Below, piece by piece: positions 49,001 through 53,672 of a stretch of 64,000 bases of DNA. The stretch's first letter is position 1. Each line of letters opens with the position of its first letter. The notes beneath the pieces were generated by a model that saw nothing but the letters and a program-made list of their open reading frames with translations, searched no databases and was not told where the DNA came from. The position numbers and the translations under genes were made by a program. Source of the DNA: Pseudomonas syringae (GTDB taxonomy: Bacteria > Pseudomonadota > Gammaproteobacteria > Pseudomonadales > Pseudomonadaceae); NCBI RefSeq assembly GCF_021605415.1, contig NZ_WKEQ01000003.1, positions 62,001 to 126,000 on the forward strand, given 5' to 3'.

Positions 49001-49168
49001 CTGCGCGTAGGACAACGCCTGGCGGTCATGCGCCTCGACGCCTTGAGGAATCGGAAAACGGGCGAAGTCCACGCCCTCCTTGTGCAACGCCGCGAGGAAC
49101 ATCTGGCGCTTTTCCAGGGGCAACCCGATAAACCGGCGAGCAAGTTTCAAGGAGTCTTCAGCATTCAT
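36842..49168 (-). CDS. pvdI: PvdI-like pyoverdine NRPS (3 modules)
   Basis: A 4108-residue synthetase reading C-A-T-E / C-A-T-E / C-A-T. Approximate residues: C1 50-480, A1 500-1000, T1 1010-1080, E1 1100-1530; C2 1560-2000, A2 2030-2530, T2 2550-2620, E2 2640-3035; C3 3060-3540, A3 3560-4010, T3 4030-4090. The codes are DVWHVSLID (Ser), DGEAYFGVT (proposed OH-Orn) and DLWNNALTY (Ala). C1 is of the L-acceptor type (LSYAQQRMWFLWQLD), as expected after the L-Dab that ends PvdL. The short C-terminal tail after T3 (about 20 residues, acidic, EALLDDMEEV) is probably a docking element for the next NRPS. A PvdS box with CTAAT lies 57 bp upstream. The name follows position and role; strains differ in how modules are shared between pvdI and pvdJ. 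Confidence 0.88.
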   Translation of the reverse strand: MNAEDSLKLARRFIGLPLEKRQMFLAALHKEGVDFARFPIPQGVEAHDRQALSYAQQRMWFLWQLDSQSGAYNLPGAVRLTGRLDLDALEAAFASLVARHETLRTVFQRQADDSLLQVPTEAPLIIDHVDFTALPATEREHAVVAAAEQQSLLPFDLGIGPLLRVKLLKLDEQQHVLLLTLHHIVSDGWSMNVLIDEFIRCYDAHEAGRSPQLAALPIQYSDYALWQRRWLEAGEQARQLEYWQAQLGDEHPVLELPTDLPRPAMPSYRGTRHEFAIDGALAEQLRSAAQQHGVTLFMLLLGAFNVLLHRYTGQQDIRVGVPIANRNRDEIEGLIGFFVNTQVLRTQLHGQTRVADLLRAVKETSLGAQAHQDLPFERLVEALKLERSLSHTPLFQVMYNHQPQVADITTVSTASGLALGMIEWQSRTTQFDLTLDTYEKAGKLHAALTYANDLFSAATVERMARHWLRLLSAMIADPDQRIGELAMLEADEQHTLVHTWNDTREVYPTGQCMHQLIEAQVSRTPEAPALTFAEQTLSYAQLDARANRLAHLLREQGVGPDSLVGICVERSLEMVVGLLAIHKAGGAYVPLDPEYPQDRLAYMVEDSGIQMLLTQTSLLAALPAAGVNIITLDQADGWLDRYSDHRPDVAIDPLNLAYVIYTSGSTGKPKGAGNSHAALVNRLCWMQQAYGLDDSDAVLQKTPFSFDVSVWEFFWPLMTGARLVVAAPGAHRDPLQLIDTINHHGISTLHFVPSMLQAFIHEPGVEACTGLKRIVCSGEALPLDAQQQVFAKLPDAGLFNLYGPTEAAIDVTHWTCVDEGADSVPIGEPIANLRTHVLDAQLLLVPHGVAGELYLGGAGLARSYHRRPALTAERFVPCPFHDGARLYRTGDLVRQRADGVIEYLGRLDHQVKLRGLRIELGEIEARLMQHPLVREAVVLVQDGKHLVAYLVLEKASPAEQWQQDVKAWLLGSLPEYMVPTHLMTLAQLPVTANGKLDRKALPQPEAAPQQTFVAPQDAVQVALAEIWQDVLGLERVGLEDNFFELGGDSIISIQVVSRARQAGIRISPRDLFQYQTVRSLASIATLDATRAVDQGPVTGAALLGPIQQDFFTRPMASREHWNQSLLLTPREPLNAQWLDAALTRVINHHDALRLRFVDSPEGWQQIHGPWVQTAELWQRNAESAEQLTALCDAAQRSLDLQNGPLLRAMLVNLADGSQRLALIVHHLVVDGVSWRVLLEDLQQAYEQLTAGGGVQLPAKTTAFQRWTERLSEDAARFDGQLAYWQAQHRNARDLPCDRPDGSLENIHGQKIEWRLDAERTRQLLQQAPAAYRTQVSDLLLTALTRTISHWSGQPGALIELEGHGREDLFDDIDLTRTVGWFTSLFAVNLTRTADLDGSIKSIKEQLRAVPDKGLGYGVLRHLAAPSVRAALADLPPARITFNYLGQFDRQFDEAALFVPSTEGSGVAQDPSAPLANWLTVEGQVYGGELSMSWAFSREMFDSATVQRLVDRYAVELGALIEHCCTLEVPQTTPSDFPLAQITQTQLDDLPVPAGQLDDLYPLSPMQQGLLFHTLYEQAAGEYVNQLRVDVQGLDVERFRAAWQATVDAQDILRSGFVWQGELAQPAQIVHKQVQLPFTALDWREQNDSAQALAALADAERRQGFDLSRAPLLRLVLVQTAADQWHLIYTHHHILMDGWSNSQLLGEVMQRYSGRTPASAGGRYRDYIAWLQRQDGQMSQDFWNTQLASLQEPTRLARVASSDDDQSGHGDHYQTLDVPRTQALEAFARQQKVTVNTLVQAAWLLLLQRYTGHETVAFGATVAGRPAALPGIEQQVGLFINTLPVIGTPRPDQTVGDWLQAVQAQNLGLRDFEHTPLADIQRWAGQGGEALFDNILVFENYPIAQALQQGSGQGVVFGEVINQEQTHYGLSVAVTLGQHLALHYSFARSQFAPTIIEGINAHLLQLLEQFTVSATRKLGEIALASADEHARQVAANRPQPYPTDVAVHQRFAALAAERPPRTAVIFNGQHFSYGEIDRRANQLAHALIARGVGAETRVGVALPRSEGVIVALLAVLKAGGAYVPLDTAYPRERLAYLIEDSGLALLLSDSSVSAQLPVAESVPLLELDRLDLRGMPITAPHVQLDPQNLAYVIYTSGSTGNPKGVSVAHGPLAMHCQAIGQRYEMRDSDCEFHFMSFAFDGAHERWLTSLTHGASLLIRDDSLWTPEQTYNAMIEHGVTVVAFPPVYLQQLAEHAERVGHPPKVRIYCFGGDAVANASFERVKRALNPDFIINGYGPTETVVTPLIWKAGREVSCGAAYAPIGSRIGDRSAYVLDADMNLLPQGMAGELYLGGNGLARGYLNRPGLTAERFVADPFSAGGLLYRTGDLVRLRTDGMFDYLDRIDNQVKIRGFRIELGEVEASLQALDGVREAVVVAQESSAGSGKRLVAYVVGDSARADFAEDLRAQLKATLPAHMVPAYVLRLERMPLTPNGKLDRKNLPKPDVSQLQHTYTAPHTALEQQLATIWQDVLKLEQVGVSDNFFELGGDSIISIQVVSRARQAGLRFTPKDLFEHQTIQALALVVQTGEPLQLIDQQAVTGVTALLPIHQQFFAQAIPDRHHWNQSVMLKPTQTLDVHALEQALRALVVHHDSLRLEFVEQAQGWTAQYAEIDAHTGDGIVWHAEVADGAALEALAEEAQRSLKLNRGSLLRAVLANLADGSQRLLLIVHHLVVDGVSWRILFEDLQSAYRQIVAGAAVQLPAKTSSVKAWTQALEGYAASAQLQSEPGFWQQQLQGASGLLPCDRPDGGQQHSMALSIRSQLDKSLTRRLLQQAPAAYRTQVNDLLLTALARAMVRWSGDDSVLVQLEGHGREDLFGHIDLTRTVGWFTSVFPARLTPAAELGASLKQIKEQLRAIPNKGIGFGALAHLGDTAARQALQDLPTPQLTFNYLGQFDGSFDAADDALFVPSGEPGGAELNLQGPLGSPLALNGKVFGGELDLSWTFSGEMFDAATIQGLADDFLQELTALIEHCGDSANRGVTPSDFPLAQLSQAQLDALVPAPHTIDDIYPLSPMQQGMLFHTLLEHGNGDYINQMRLDVDGVDPQRFRAAWQAAVDAHDILRTGFFWQGDLPQPVQVVQRQVEVPFSVLDWSGRIDLEAALQAVADEERAQGLDLTCAPLLRLVLVRTATDRHHLIYTNHHILMDGWSSAQLLGEVLQHYRGDAVARPAGRYRDYIGWLQRQDAAGAERYWLATLGDLQEPTRLAHAIARADSAQLGYGDHYQVLDAELTLRLGEFARASKVTVNTLVQAAWLLLLQRYTGKDCVAFGATVAGRPADLPGAEAQIGLFINTLPVIATPRAQQSLASWLQEVQAHNLASREFEHTPLADIQRWAGQGGDALFDSLMVFENYPIAEALEQGAPEGLRFGAVVNQEQTNYPLTLLVHMGRELSVHFSYQRDSFAADSVAQLGRHLQQLLRQMSEAGERSLSELSLIDAQALPVAERFVTEQCIHQAIARQVAEAPDALAVTFGTTRLTYAELDARANRVAHKLVALGVGPEVRVGVAMPRSEQLLIALLAVFKAGGAYVPLDPDYPADRVAYMLADSRAPVLLTEQAVAATLTLTAPTHVVLMDHAQAWLGDYPATAPQTPVNPDNLAYVIYTSGSTGLPKGVAIAHRNVMALIDWSARVYCRDDIQGVLASTSVCFDLSVWELFVTLANGGSLIIARNALELPQLPARNQVRLINTVPSAIAALQRAGQIPPSVRIINLAGEPLKQGLVEALYQQPSVEQVFDLYGPSEDTTYSTWTRRCAGGQPRIGRVLDHSASHLLDADLQPVPLGVSAELYLAGAGITRGYLGRAALTAEKFVPNPFAASGERLYRTGDLIRQRDDAELEYMGRIDHQVKIRGYRIELGEIEACLLAQPTVTEAAVLAIDDEAGAQLVAYVVAPLLVGKDGEAQRQLREGLKTALKSSLPDYMIPAHLLFLEQLPLTPNGKLDRKALPAVDASQMQAAYVAPQSELEQQVAAIWQPVLGVERIGLNDHFFELGGHSLLAVNVVSRIALELGLTLTPQLLFQHPVLRDFVARLDTGGGAINEQKLSKLEALLDDMEEV
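40060..44579 (-). other. pvdI module 2: C-A(OH-Orn proposed)-T-E, giving a D residue
   Basis: Approximate limits. The condensation domain is of the D-acceptor type (YPLSPMQQGLLFHTL), matching the upstream epimerase. The code D-G-E-A-Y-F-G-V-T is identical to pvdD module 4. Carrier LGGDS; epimerase motif HHLVVDGVSWR. The product is probably the N5-acylated D-hydroxyornithine of the side chain. Confidence 0.7.
44580..49168 (-). other. pvdI module 1: C-A(Ser)-T-E, giving D-Ser
   Basis: Approximate limits. The code D-V-W-H-V-S-L-I-D (FDVSVWE; TLHFVPSM; IVCSGEAL; NLYGPTEAAID) is two substitutions from the EntF Ser code DVWHFSLVD. Carrier LGGDS; epimerase motif HHLVVDGVSWR. Confidence 0.88.
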
Positions 49169-49224
49169 TTCTTAGCATCCGGATTCAGTAGGCAGGAAGC
49201 ACAAAGGCACGTCGTCCCTATAAA

Positions 49225-49248
49225 ACGAATCCAGACCGGAAAAATTAG
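49225..49248 (-). promoter_or_regulatory. PvdS box for pvdI-pvdD
   Basis: On the minus strand CTAAT-N16-CGT followed by TTTATAGG, 57 bp before the pvdI ATG. One base departs from TAAAT. Confidence 0.7.
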
Positions 49249-49313
49249 CGATGAGAACGACTATCAGGCGGGAGATGAAACGGTTGTTTTGTGCAGGTGT
49301 TCGGCGTTTGAAG

Positions 49314-50048
49314 TCAGGCCATCGCGGTCAGCGCATGGCGCCGATGGTGCACGACCAGTTGATCCTTGATCACGCGCAGCACTTTGGCTTCGTGCTCATG
49401 AATGAAGAAGTGTCCGCCCGCCAACATGTCCACGGAAAAGCTGCCGCGAGTCTCCTGGCTCCAGCCGATCAGTTGTTCGGTGGTGGCCCGGTCGGCCTTG
49501 CCGCCGAGCACATGCACCGGGCAGTCAAGCAGTGGCCGCTGCAACGGCTGGAACGTGCCGCACAGCTGAAAATCGGCGCGCAGGATCGGCAAGGTCAGGC
49601 TCATCAGTTCTTCGTTGGCGAGCACTTCTTCGCTGGTGCCGTTGAGCGTGCGCAGTTGGTCGATCAACTCGGCATCGGTTTTCGGGTCGGCAAAACCCCG
49701 ATCGTAATCGGCACGCAGGGTCGGCGCTGCGGTGCCCGAGGCAAACAGCGCCACCGGCTCAGGGCAACCGAGCGCGCGCAGGGCGTGAGCGATTTCGCAG
49801 GCGAGCAGTGCGCCCAGGCTGTGGCCGAACAAGGCATACGGCGCCTTCAATGTCGGGCGCAGTTCCTTGGCCAATTGCATGGCCAGCGTGCGCATGTCGG
49901 TGTGCAGCGGTTCGCCGTAGCGCGCGCCGCGCCCGGGCAATTCCACGGGTTGCAGTTGCAGCCACTGGGGCAATTTCGGCCGCCAGCGGCTGTAGACCAT
50001 GGCGCTGGCACCGGAATAGGGCAGGCACAATAGAGTCAGCTTGGTCAC
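49314..50048 (-). CDS. pvdG: PvdG-like type II thioesterase
   Basis: A stand-alone alpha/beta-hydrolase thioesterase of about 244 residues: LLCLPYSGASAMVYSRW near the start, PVELPGRGARYGEP, nucleophile FGHSLGALLACE, and the C-terminal His in AGGHFFIHEH. Such enzymes clear misprimed carrier domains of the NRPSs. The frame opens at a TTG (50078), but GAGGGA lies 6 nt before the GTG at 50048, giving MTKLTLLCLPYSG. It lies 145 bp upstream of pvdI on the same strand with a separate PvdS-like box. In P. aeruginosa pvdG sits near pvdL/pvdS instead. Confidence 0.85.
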   Translation of the reverse strand: MTKLTLLCLPYSGASAMVYSRWRPKLPQWLQLQPVELPGRGARYGEPLHTDMRTLAMQLAKELRPTLKAPYALFGHSLGALLACEIAHALRALGCPEPVALFASGTAAPTLRADYDRGFADPKTDAELIDQLRTLNGTSEEVLANEELMSLTLPILRADFQLCGTFQPLQRPLLDCPVHVLGGKADRATTEQLIGWSQETRGSFSVDMLAGGHFFIHEHEAKVLRVIKDQLVVHHRRHALTAMA

Positions 50049-50083
50049 CACGCGTCCCTCGGAAAATTCGTCTGTCAAAAGAA

Positions 50084-50108
50084 ACGGTTCGCCGGGCCGG
50101 CAAATTAG
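50084..50108 (-). promoter_or_regulatory. Degenerate PvdS box for pvdG
   Basis: On the minus strand CTAAT, 17 bases, CGT: one base and one spacing step from the consensus. It is 35 bp from the pvdG start and only 11 bp from a perfect divergent box. Confidence 0.55.
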
Positions 50109-50119
50109 TCGTCGCGTCT

Positions 50120-50143
50120 TAAATTCCGTTCGTAAGCGCTCGT
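50120..50143 (+). promoter_or_regulatory. PvdS box for the SCP2-cupin gene
   Basis: TAAAT-N16-CGT on the plus strand, 37 bp before the GTG start at 50181. The match is exact. Confidence 0.85.
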
Positions 50144-50180
50144 TACCTGTTCAGGCCAAAACCAACAACGAGGCGTCACC

Positions 50181-51314
50181 GTGGATCTGCAGACCATCCT
50201 GGGTAAACTGTTCGCCAATGCCGGCGCCGTCGGTATCGAAGGCGTGTTCCAATTCGTGTTCGGCCCGCATCAGGCCTACTGGTCGGAGATCAAGGGCAGC
50301 AGCCACACCGAGCCCGGCCGGCATGCGGCCCCCGACGTGACCATTGAAGTCGCCGAGCGGGATTTTCTCGGGATCATGGGCGGCATGGCCAATGTCGAGG
50401 AATTGTTCGCCAGCGGTCGCTTGAAGATCGGCGGCAACATGGGCCTGGCGACGTTGTTGCCGCAGATCATCGACCACGCCCGACACGGCGGCGCTGCGGT
50501 GGAAAAGGTCGACATGAACAAGCGCTATCCGACCCCGCCGCGCTTCAGCGAAAAACTCACGGCCGGCTTGCCGACCCAGTTCACGGTAGAGCGCCGGCCG
50601 CGCGATGAGTTGTCGGTCAGTGAATTCAAGGCGCGCTATCTGCCTCACGGCATTCCCGTGGTGATCGGCAATGCGTTGCAGGACTGGCCGCTGTTCAAGC
50701 TCAGCCGGGAAGAATCGCTGGTGCATTTCGCCGAACTGCAAGGCATCACCCGCCACGGCGACTACGTGAAGAAAACCTTCTCCACGGAGCGTGATTTCCG
50801 CTCCACGTCGATGGCCGATTTCATTGCCTCGCTGGATAACCCGGCGCCAAAACGCGCGGACGGCGAGCCACCGGCCTACATGGGTAACAACATCCTGCCG
50901 GCGCAGTTGATCGAACAGATCAAATACCCGCCCTATTTCGACGCCTCATTATTCATTCCTCCACGGATCTGGATCGGACCCAAAGGCACCCTCACCCCAC
51001 TGCACCGCGACGACACCGACAACCTGTTCGCCCAGGTCTGGGGCCAGAAAAAATTCACCCTCGCCGCGCCACATCACCGCCAAGCACTGGGCACCTGGTC
51101 GACGGCGCCCAAAGGTGGGCTGGACGGCTGCGACTTCAATCCGGATGCGCCGGACTACGACCGCTTCCCCAGCGCCCGCGACGTGACCTTCCTGCGCGTG
51201 ACACTGGAGGCCGGCGATCTGCTGTTTTTACCTGAAGGCTGGTTTCACCAGGTGGAATCGGTGTCCACCTCCCTGTCGGTCAATTTCTGGGTCAATTCAG
51301 CAAGGGGCTGGTAA
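50181..51314 (+). CDS. SCP2-cupin (JmjC-like) Fe(II)/2-oxoglutarate dioxygenase, PvdS-linked
   Basis: A 377-residue two-domain protein. Residues 1-105 look like an SCP2 sterol-carrier-type lipid-binding domain (VTIEVAERDFLGIMGG; FASGRLKIGGNMGLATLLPQ). Residues 130-377 are a cupin_8/JmjC-type hydroxylase: GIPVVIGNALQDWPLF, IWIGPKGTLTPLHRDDTDNL with the metal ligands His275 and Asp277, KFTLAAPHH, and GDLLFLPEGWFHQV with His356. The catalytic triad looks intact. The start is GTG, with GAGG 7 nt upstream. It has a perfect PvdS box and diverges from pvdG, so it should be made under iron starvation. It is not one of the standard pvd enzymes known to me. It might hydroxylate a pyoverdine residue, an acyl chain or a lipid; the substrate is unknown. 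Confidence 0.8.
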   Translation: MDLQTILGKLFANAGAVGIEGVFQFVFGPHQAYWSEIKGSSHTEPGRHAAPDVTIEVAERDFLGIMGGMANVEELFASGRLKIGGNMGLATLLPQIIDHARHGGAAVEKVDMNKRYPTPPRFSEKLTAGLPTQFTVERRPRDELSVSEFKARYLPHGIPVVIGNALQDWPLFKLSREESLVHFAELQGITRHGDYVKKTFSTERDFRSTSMADFIASLDNPAPKRADGEPPAYMGNNILPAQLIEQIKYPPYFDASLFIPPRIWIGPKGTLTPLHRDDTDNLFAQVWGQKKFTLAAPHHRQALGTWSTAPKGGLDGCDFNPDAPDYDRFPSARDVTFLRVTLEAGDLLFLPEGWFHQVESVSTSLSVNFWVNSARGW

Positions 51315-51360
51315 AACCGAGACCGCCGACACCTCACATTGATATCGCCTCAGCGAACGC

Positions 51361-51436
51361 CTTCGCGAGCAAGCCCGGCTTCCACAGGGATCCAGGCTGT
51401 ACTCAAAACCTGTGGGAGCTGGCTTGCCAGCGAAGA
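51361..51436. repeat. Imperfect inverted REP pair
   Basis: CTTCGCGAGCAAGCCCGGCT plus TCCACAGG at 51361 faces CCTGTGGGAGCTGGCTTGCC plus AGCGAAG ending at 51436. It lies between the convergent cupin and MFS genes. Confidence 0.8.
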
Positions 51437-51497
51437 GGCCGGGACGTTCACCATCAATGGTGCCGGGACGAACACGCTCGTCCCCATCAGGATGTGT

Positions 51498-52670
51498 TTA
51501 TTTGAGATGGCGAAAGCTCTGTACCGCCGTGCCGAGCACCACGGCTCCGGCAACGAGCGCCAGCCAGAATCCGCTACGCGCGCCGAACGCATCCACCAAC
51601 GCCCCTGAACCCGCCGCGCCGATGGCCACGCCGATGCTCAAACCGGTTATCAGCCAGGTCAGGCCTTCGGTGAGTTTGGCTGGCGGCACGATGCGTTCGA
51701 CCAGTGCCATGGCGACAATCAAGGTCGGCGAGAAGAACAGCCCGGCGATAAACACTGCTGCCGACAAGCCGACAATATTACTCGCCAGCAACAGCGGCAG
51801 CGTTGTCACCGCCGTCGCCACGCCGCCATACAGGAACAGTCGCGGCAACGGCAGTTTCGAACGCATCGCGCCAAACGCGATACCGGCCAGGCACGAACCA
51901 ATCGCATAAACCGATAACACAATGCTCGCCGCGGCCGGTTGGCCCTGCTGCTGGGCGAACGCCACGCTGACCACATCGATCACGCCGACAATGACGCCCA
52001 TGGCCGTCATCAACAGCATCAACAGAAGCATGTCCGGCGAGCGAATGATCGAGCCCTGATGTTCGGCCACATGTGCATGGATTGGCGGCTCGGTGCTGCG
52101 CTGCGCGACAAACGCAGTGACGCCGATTGCCAGCATCAGTAACGCCGCCAGCGGCCCGGCCTCGGGAAACGCCACCACGCACAACCCCACGGACAGCGGC
52201 GGGCCAACGATGAAGCAGACTTCATCGAGCACTGACTCCAGCGCATACGCCGTCTGCAATTGCGGCTGGCCCCGATAGATTTCGGTCCAGCGCGCCCGCA
52301 CCATCGCCGACATGCTCGGCATGCAACCGGCCAGCGCGGCGAACACGAACAGCGTCCAGTGCGGCGCCTGCAAACGCGTGCACAGCAACAACATCAACAG
52401 TGCCCCGCCACCGATCAATGCCGACACCGGCAAGATCCGCCCCTGGCCGAAGCGATCCACCAGCCGCGACACCTGCGGTGCGCAAAACGCCGTGGCCAAC
52501 GCGAATGTCGCCGCCACGCCACCCGCCAGGCTGTAGCCGCCCTTGAGTTGCGCGAGCATGGTGATCACGCCGATGCCGGTCATGGAAATCGGCATGCGCG
52601 CGACCATCCCGGCGGCGACAAAAGCCCGGGCGCCGGGCGCGTTGAACAGTTCGCGATAAGGGTTTGCCAT
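51498..52670 (-). CDS. MFS transporter
   Basis: A 390-residue major-facilitator protein with about 12 hydrophobic segments and the N-terminal-half loop motif SRLVDRFGQGR between helices 2 and 3; the middle loop (about 190-215) is rich in His, Glu and Arg. The ATG at 52670 (MANPYRELF) is chosen because the open frame further upstream lacks hydrophobic or RBS support; GAGG lies 8 nt before it. It resembles drug/sugar efflux-type MFS proteins. It lies at the edge of the pyoverdine locus, but no good PvdS box was found, so a siderophore role is not supported. Confidence 0.85.
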   Translation of the reverse strand: MANPYRELFNAPGARAFVAAGMVARMPISMTGIGVITMLAQLKGGYSLAGGVAATFALATAFCAPQVSRLVDRFGQGRILPVSALIGGGALLMLLLCTRLQAPHWTLFVFAALAGCMPSMSAMVRARWTEIYRGQPQLQTAYALESVLDEVCFIVGPPLSVGLCVVAFPEAGPLAALLMLAIGVTAFVAQRSTEPPIHAHVAEHQGSIIRSPDMLLLMLLMTAMGVIVGVIDVVSVAFAQQQGQPAAASIVLSVYAIGSCLAGIAFGAMRSKLPLPRLFLYGGVATAVTTLPLLLASNIVGLSAAVFIAGLFFSPTLIVAMALVERIVPPAKLTEGLTWLITGLSIGVAIGAAGSGALVDAFGARSGFWLALVAGAVVLGTAVQSFRHLK

Positions 52671-52749
52671 CGGTGCAGCCTCAACAAGGGAGTGCACGGT
52701 GCCATAAACGCTGGAGCCTCGACAAATCCGGAACCCGCTCACGGAGACT

Positions 52750-52774
52750 CGTTCCCACGTTCTGCATGGGAACG
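52750..52774. repeat. Short palindrome (REP-like)
   Basis: CGTTCCCA and TGGGAACG flank a 9-base centre. This is a widespread Pseudomonas intergenic palindrome type, here between the divergent MFS and SDR genes. Confidence 0.65.
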
Positions 52775-52871
52775 ATCATTGCCGGGATGTCGATCTTTTC
52801 ATATTTGCCCGTGAACTCTCGTCGGCCGCCATCAGTCAGCTAGGTAAGCCCTCAACCCAGGCGCGATCCGC

Positions 52872-53672
52872 ATGCATATTTCCCTCGCCCGCCAAGTGGC
52901 ACTGGTCACCGGCGCCAGCTCCGGCATCGGTTTCGGCACTGCCAAAGCCCTCGCCGCCGCCGGTGCCGCCGTGGTCATTAACTACCACAGCAATGCCGAA
53001 CCGGCCGAAGCCCTCGCCCGGCAAATCATCGCCGACGGTGGCCAGGCCATTGCCGTCGGCGCCGATGTGTCGAAAGAAGACGACGTCGAACGGCTGTTCG
53101 CCAAGACCGTCGACACTTTCGGCAGCCTCGACATTCTGGTGGCCAACTCCGGCCTGCAAAAGGACGCCGCGGCTGTGGATATGACGCTTGAAGACTGGAA
53201 CACCGTGATCAACGTCAACCTCACCGGCCAGTTCCTCTGTGCCCGTGCCGCCCTGCGTATCTTCAACCGCCAGGGCATTCGCGAAGGCGTGTCCCGATCT
53301 GCTGGAAAAATCATTCACACGAGCTCGGTACACCAGCGCATTCCGTGGGCCGGCCACGTCAATTACGCCGCGTCCAAGGGCGGCGTCGACCAGTTGATGC
53401 AAACCCTCGCCCAAGAAGTCAGCCACCAGCGCATCCGCATCAACAGCATTGCGCCAGGGGCAATTCGCACCGGCATCAACGAAGAACAGACCCAAGGCTC
53501 GGCCGAGGAAAAACTCCTCGAACTGATCCCCTACGCCCGCATTGGCGACGTCGACGATGTCGCCAATGCGGTGGTATTCCTCGCCTCCGACGCGGCGGAC
53601 TACATCGTCGGCACCACCCTTTTCATCGACGGGGGCATGAGCCTCTATCCGGAGTTTCGCGGCAATGGCTGA
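52872..53672 (+). CDS. SDR oxidoreductase, glucose 1-dehydrogenase-like
   Basis: A 266-residue classical short-chain dehydrogenase. The cofactor motif TGASSGIGFG is at about 14-23, the NSG motif at VANSGLQ, the catalytic Ser in IIHTSSVHQ and the Tyr-Lys pair in NYAASKGG. The C-terminal PGAIRTGIN and FIDGGMSLYPEF resemble glucose 1-dehydrogenases. It overlaps the downstream GH15 gene by 8 bp, so the two form an operon, probably for trehalose/glucose-type sugar metabolism. Confidence 0.88.
   Translation: MHISLARQVALVTGASSGIGFGTAKALAAAGAAVVINYHSNAEPAEALARQIIADGGQAIAVGADVSKEDDVERLFAKTVDTFGSLDILVANSGLQKDAAAVDMTLEDWNTVINVNLTGQFLCARAALRIFNRQGIREGVSRSAGKIIHTSSVHQRIPWAGHVNYAASKGGVDQLMQTLAQEVSHQRIRINSIAPGAIRTGINEEQTQGSAEEKLLELIPYARIGDVDDVANAVVFLASDAADYIVGTTLFIDGGMSLYPEFRGNG

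Noticed and set aside
52690..52730. A PvdS-like box before the MFS transporter (minus strand, GGATTTG then CGTTTATGG)
   Set aside because: Only two or three bases of TAAAT are present at the right spacing, so it does not meet the standard of the others.
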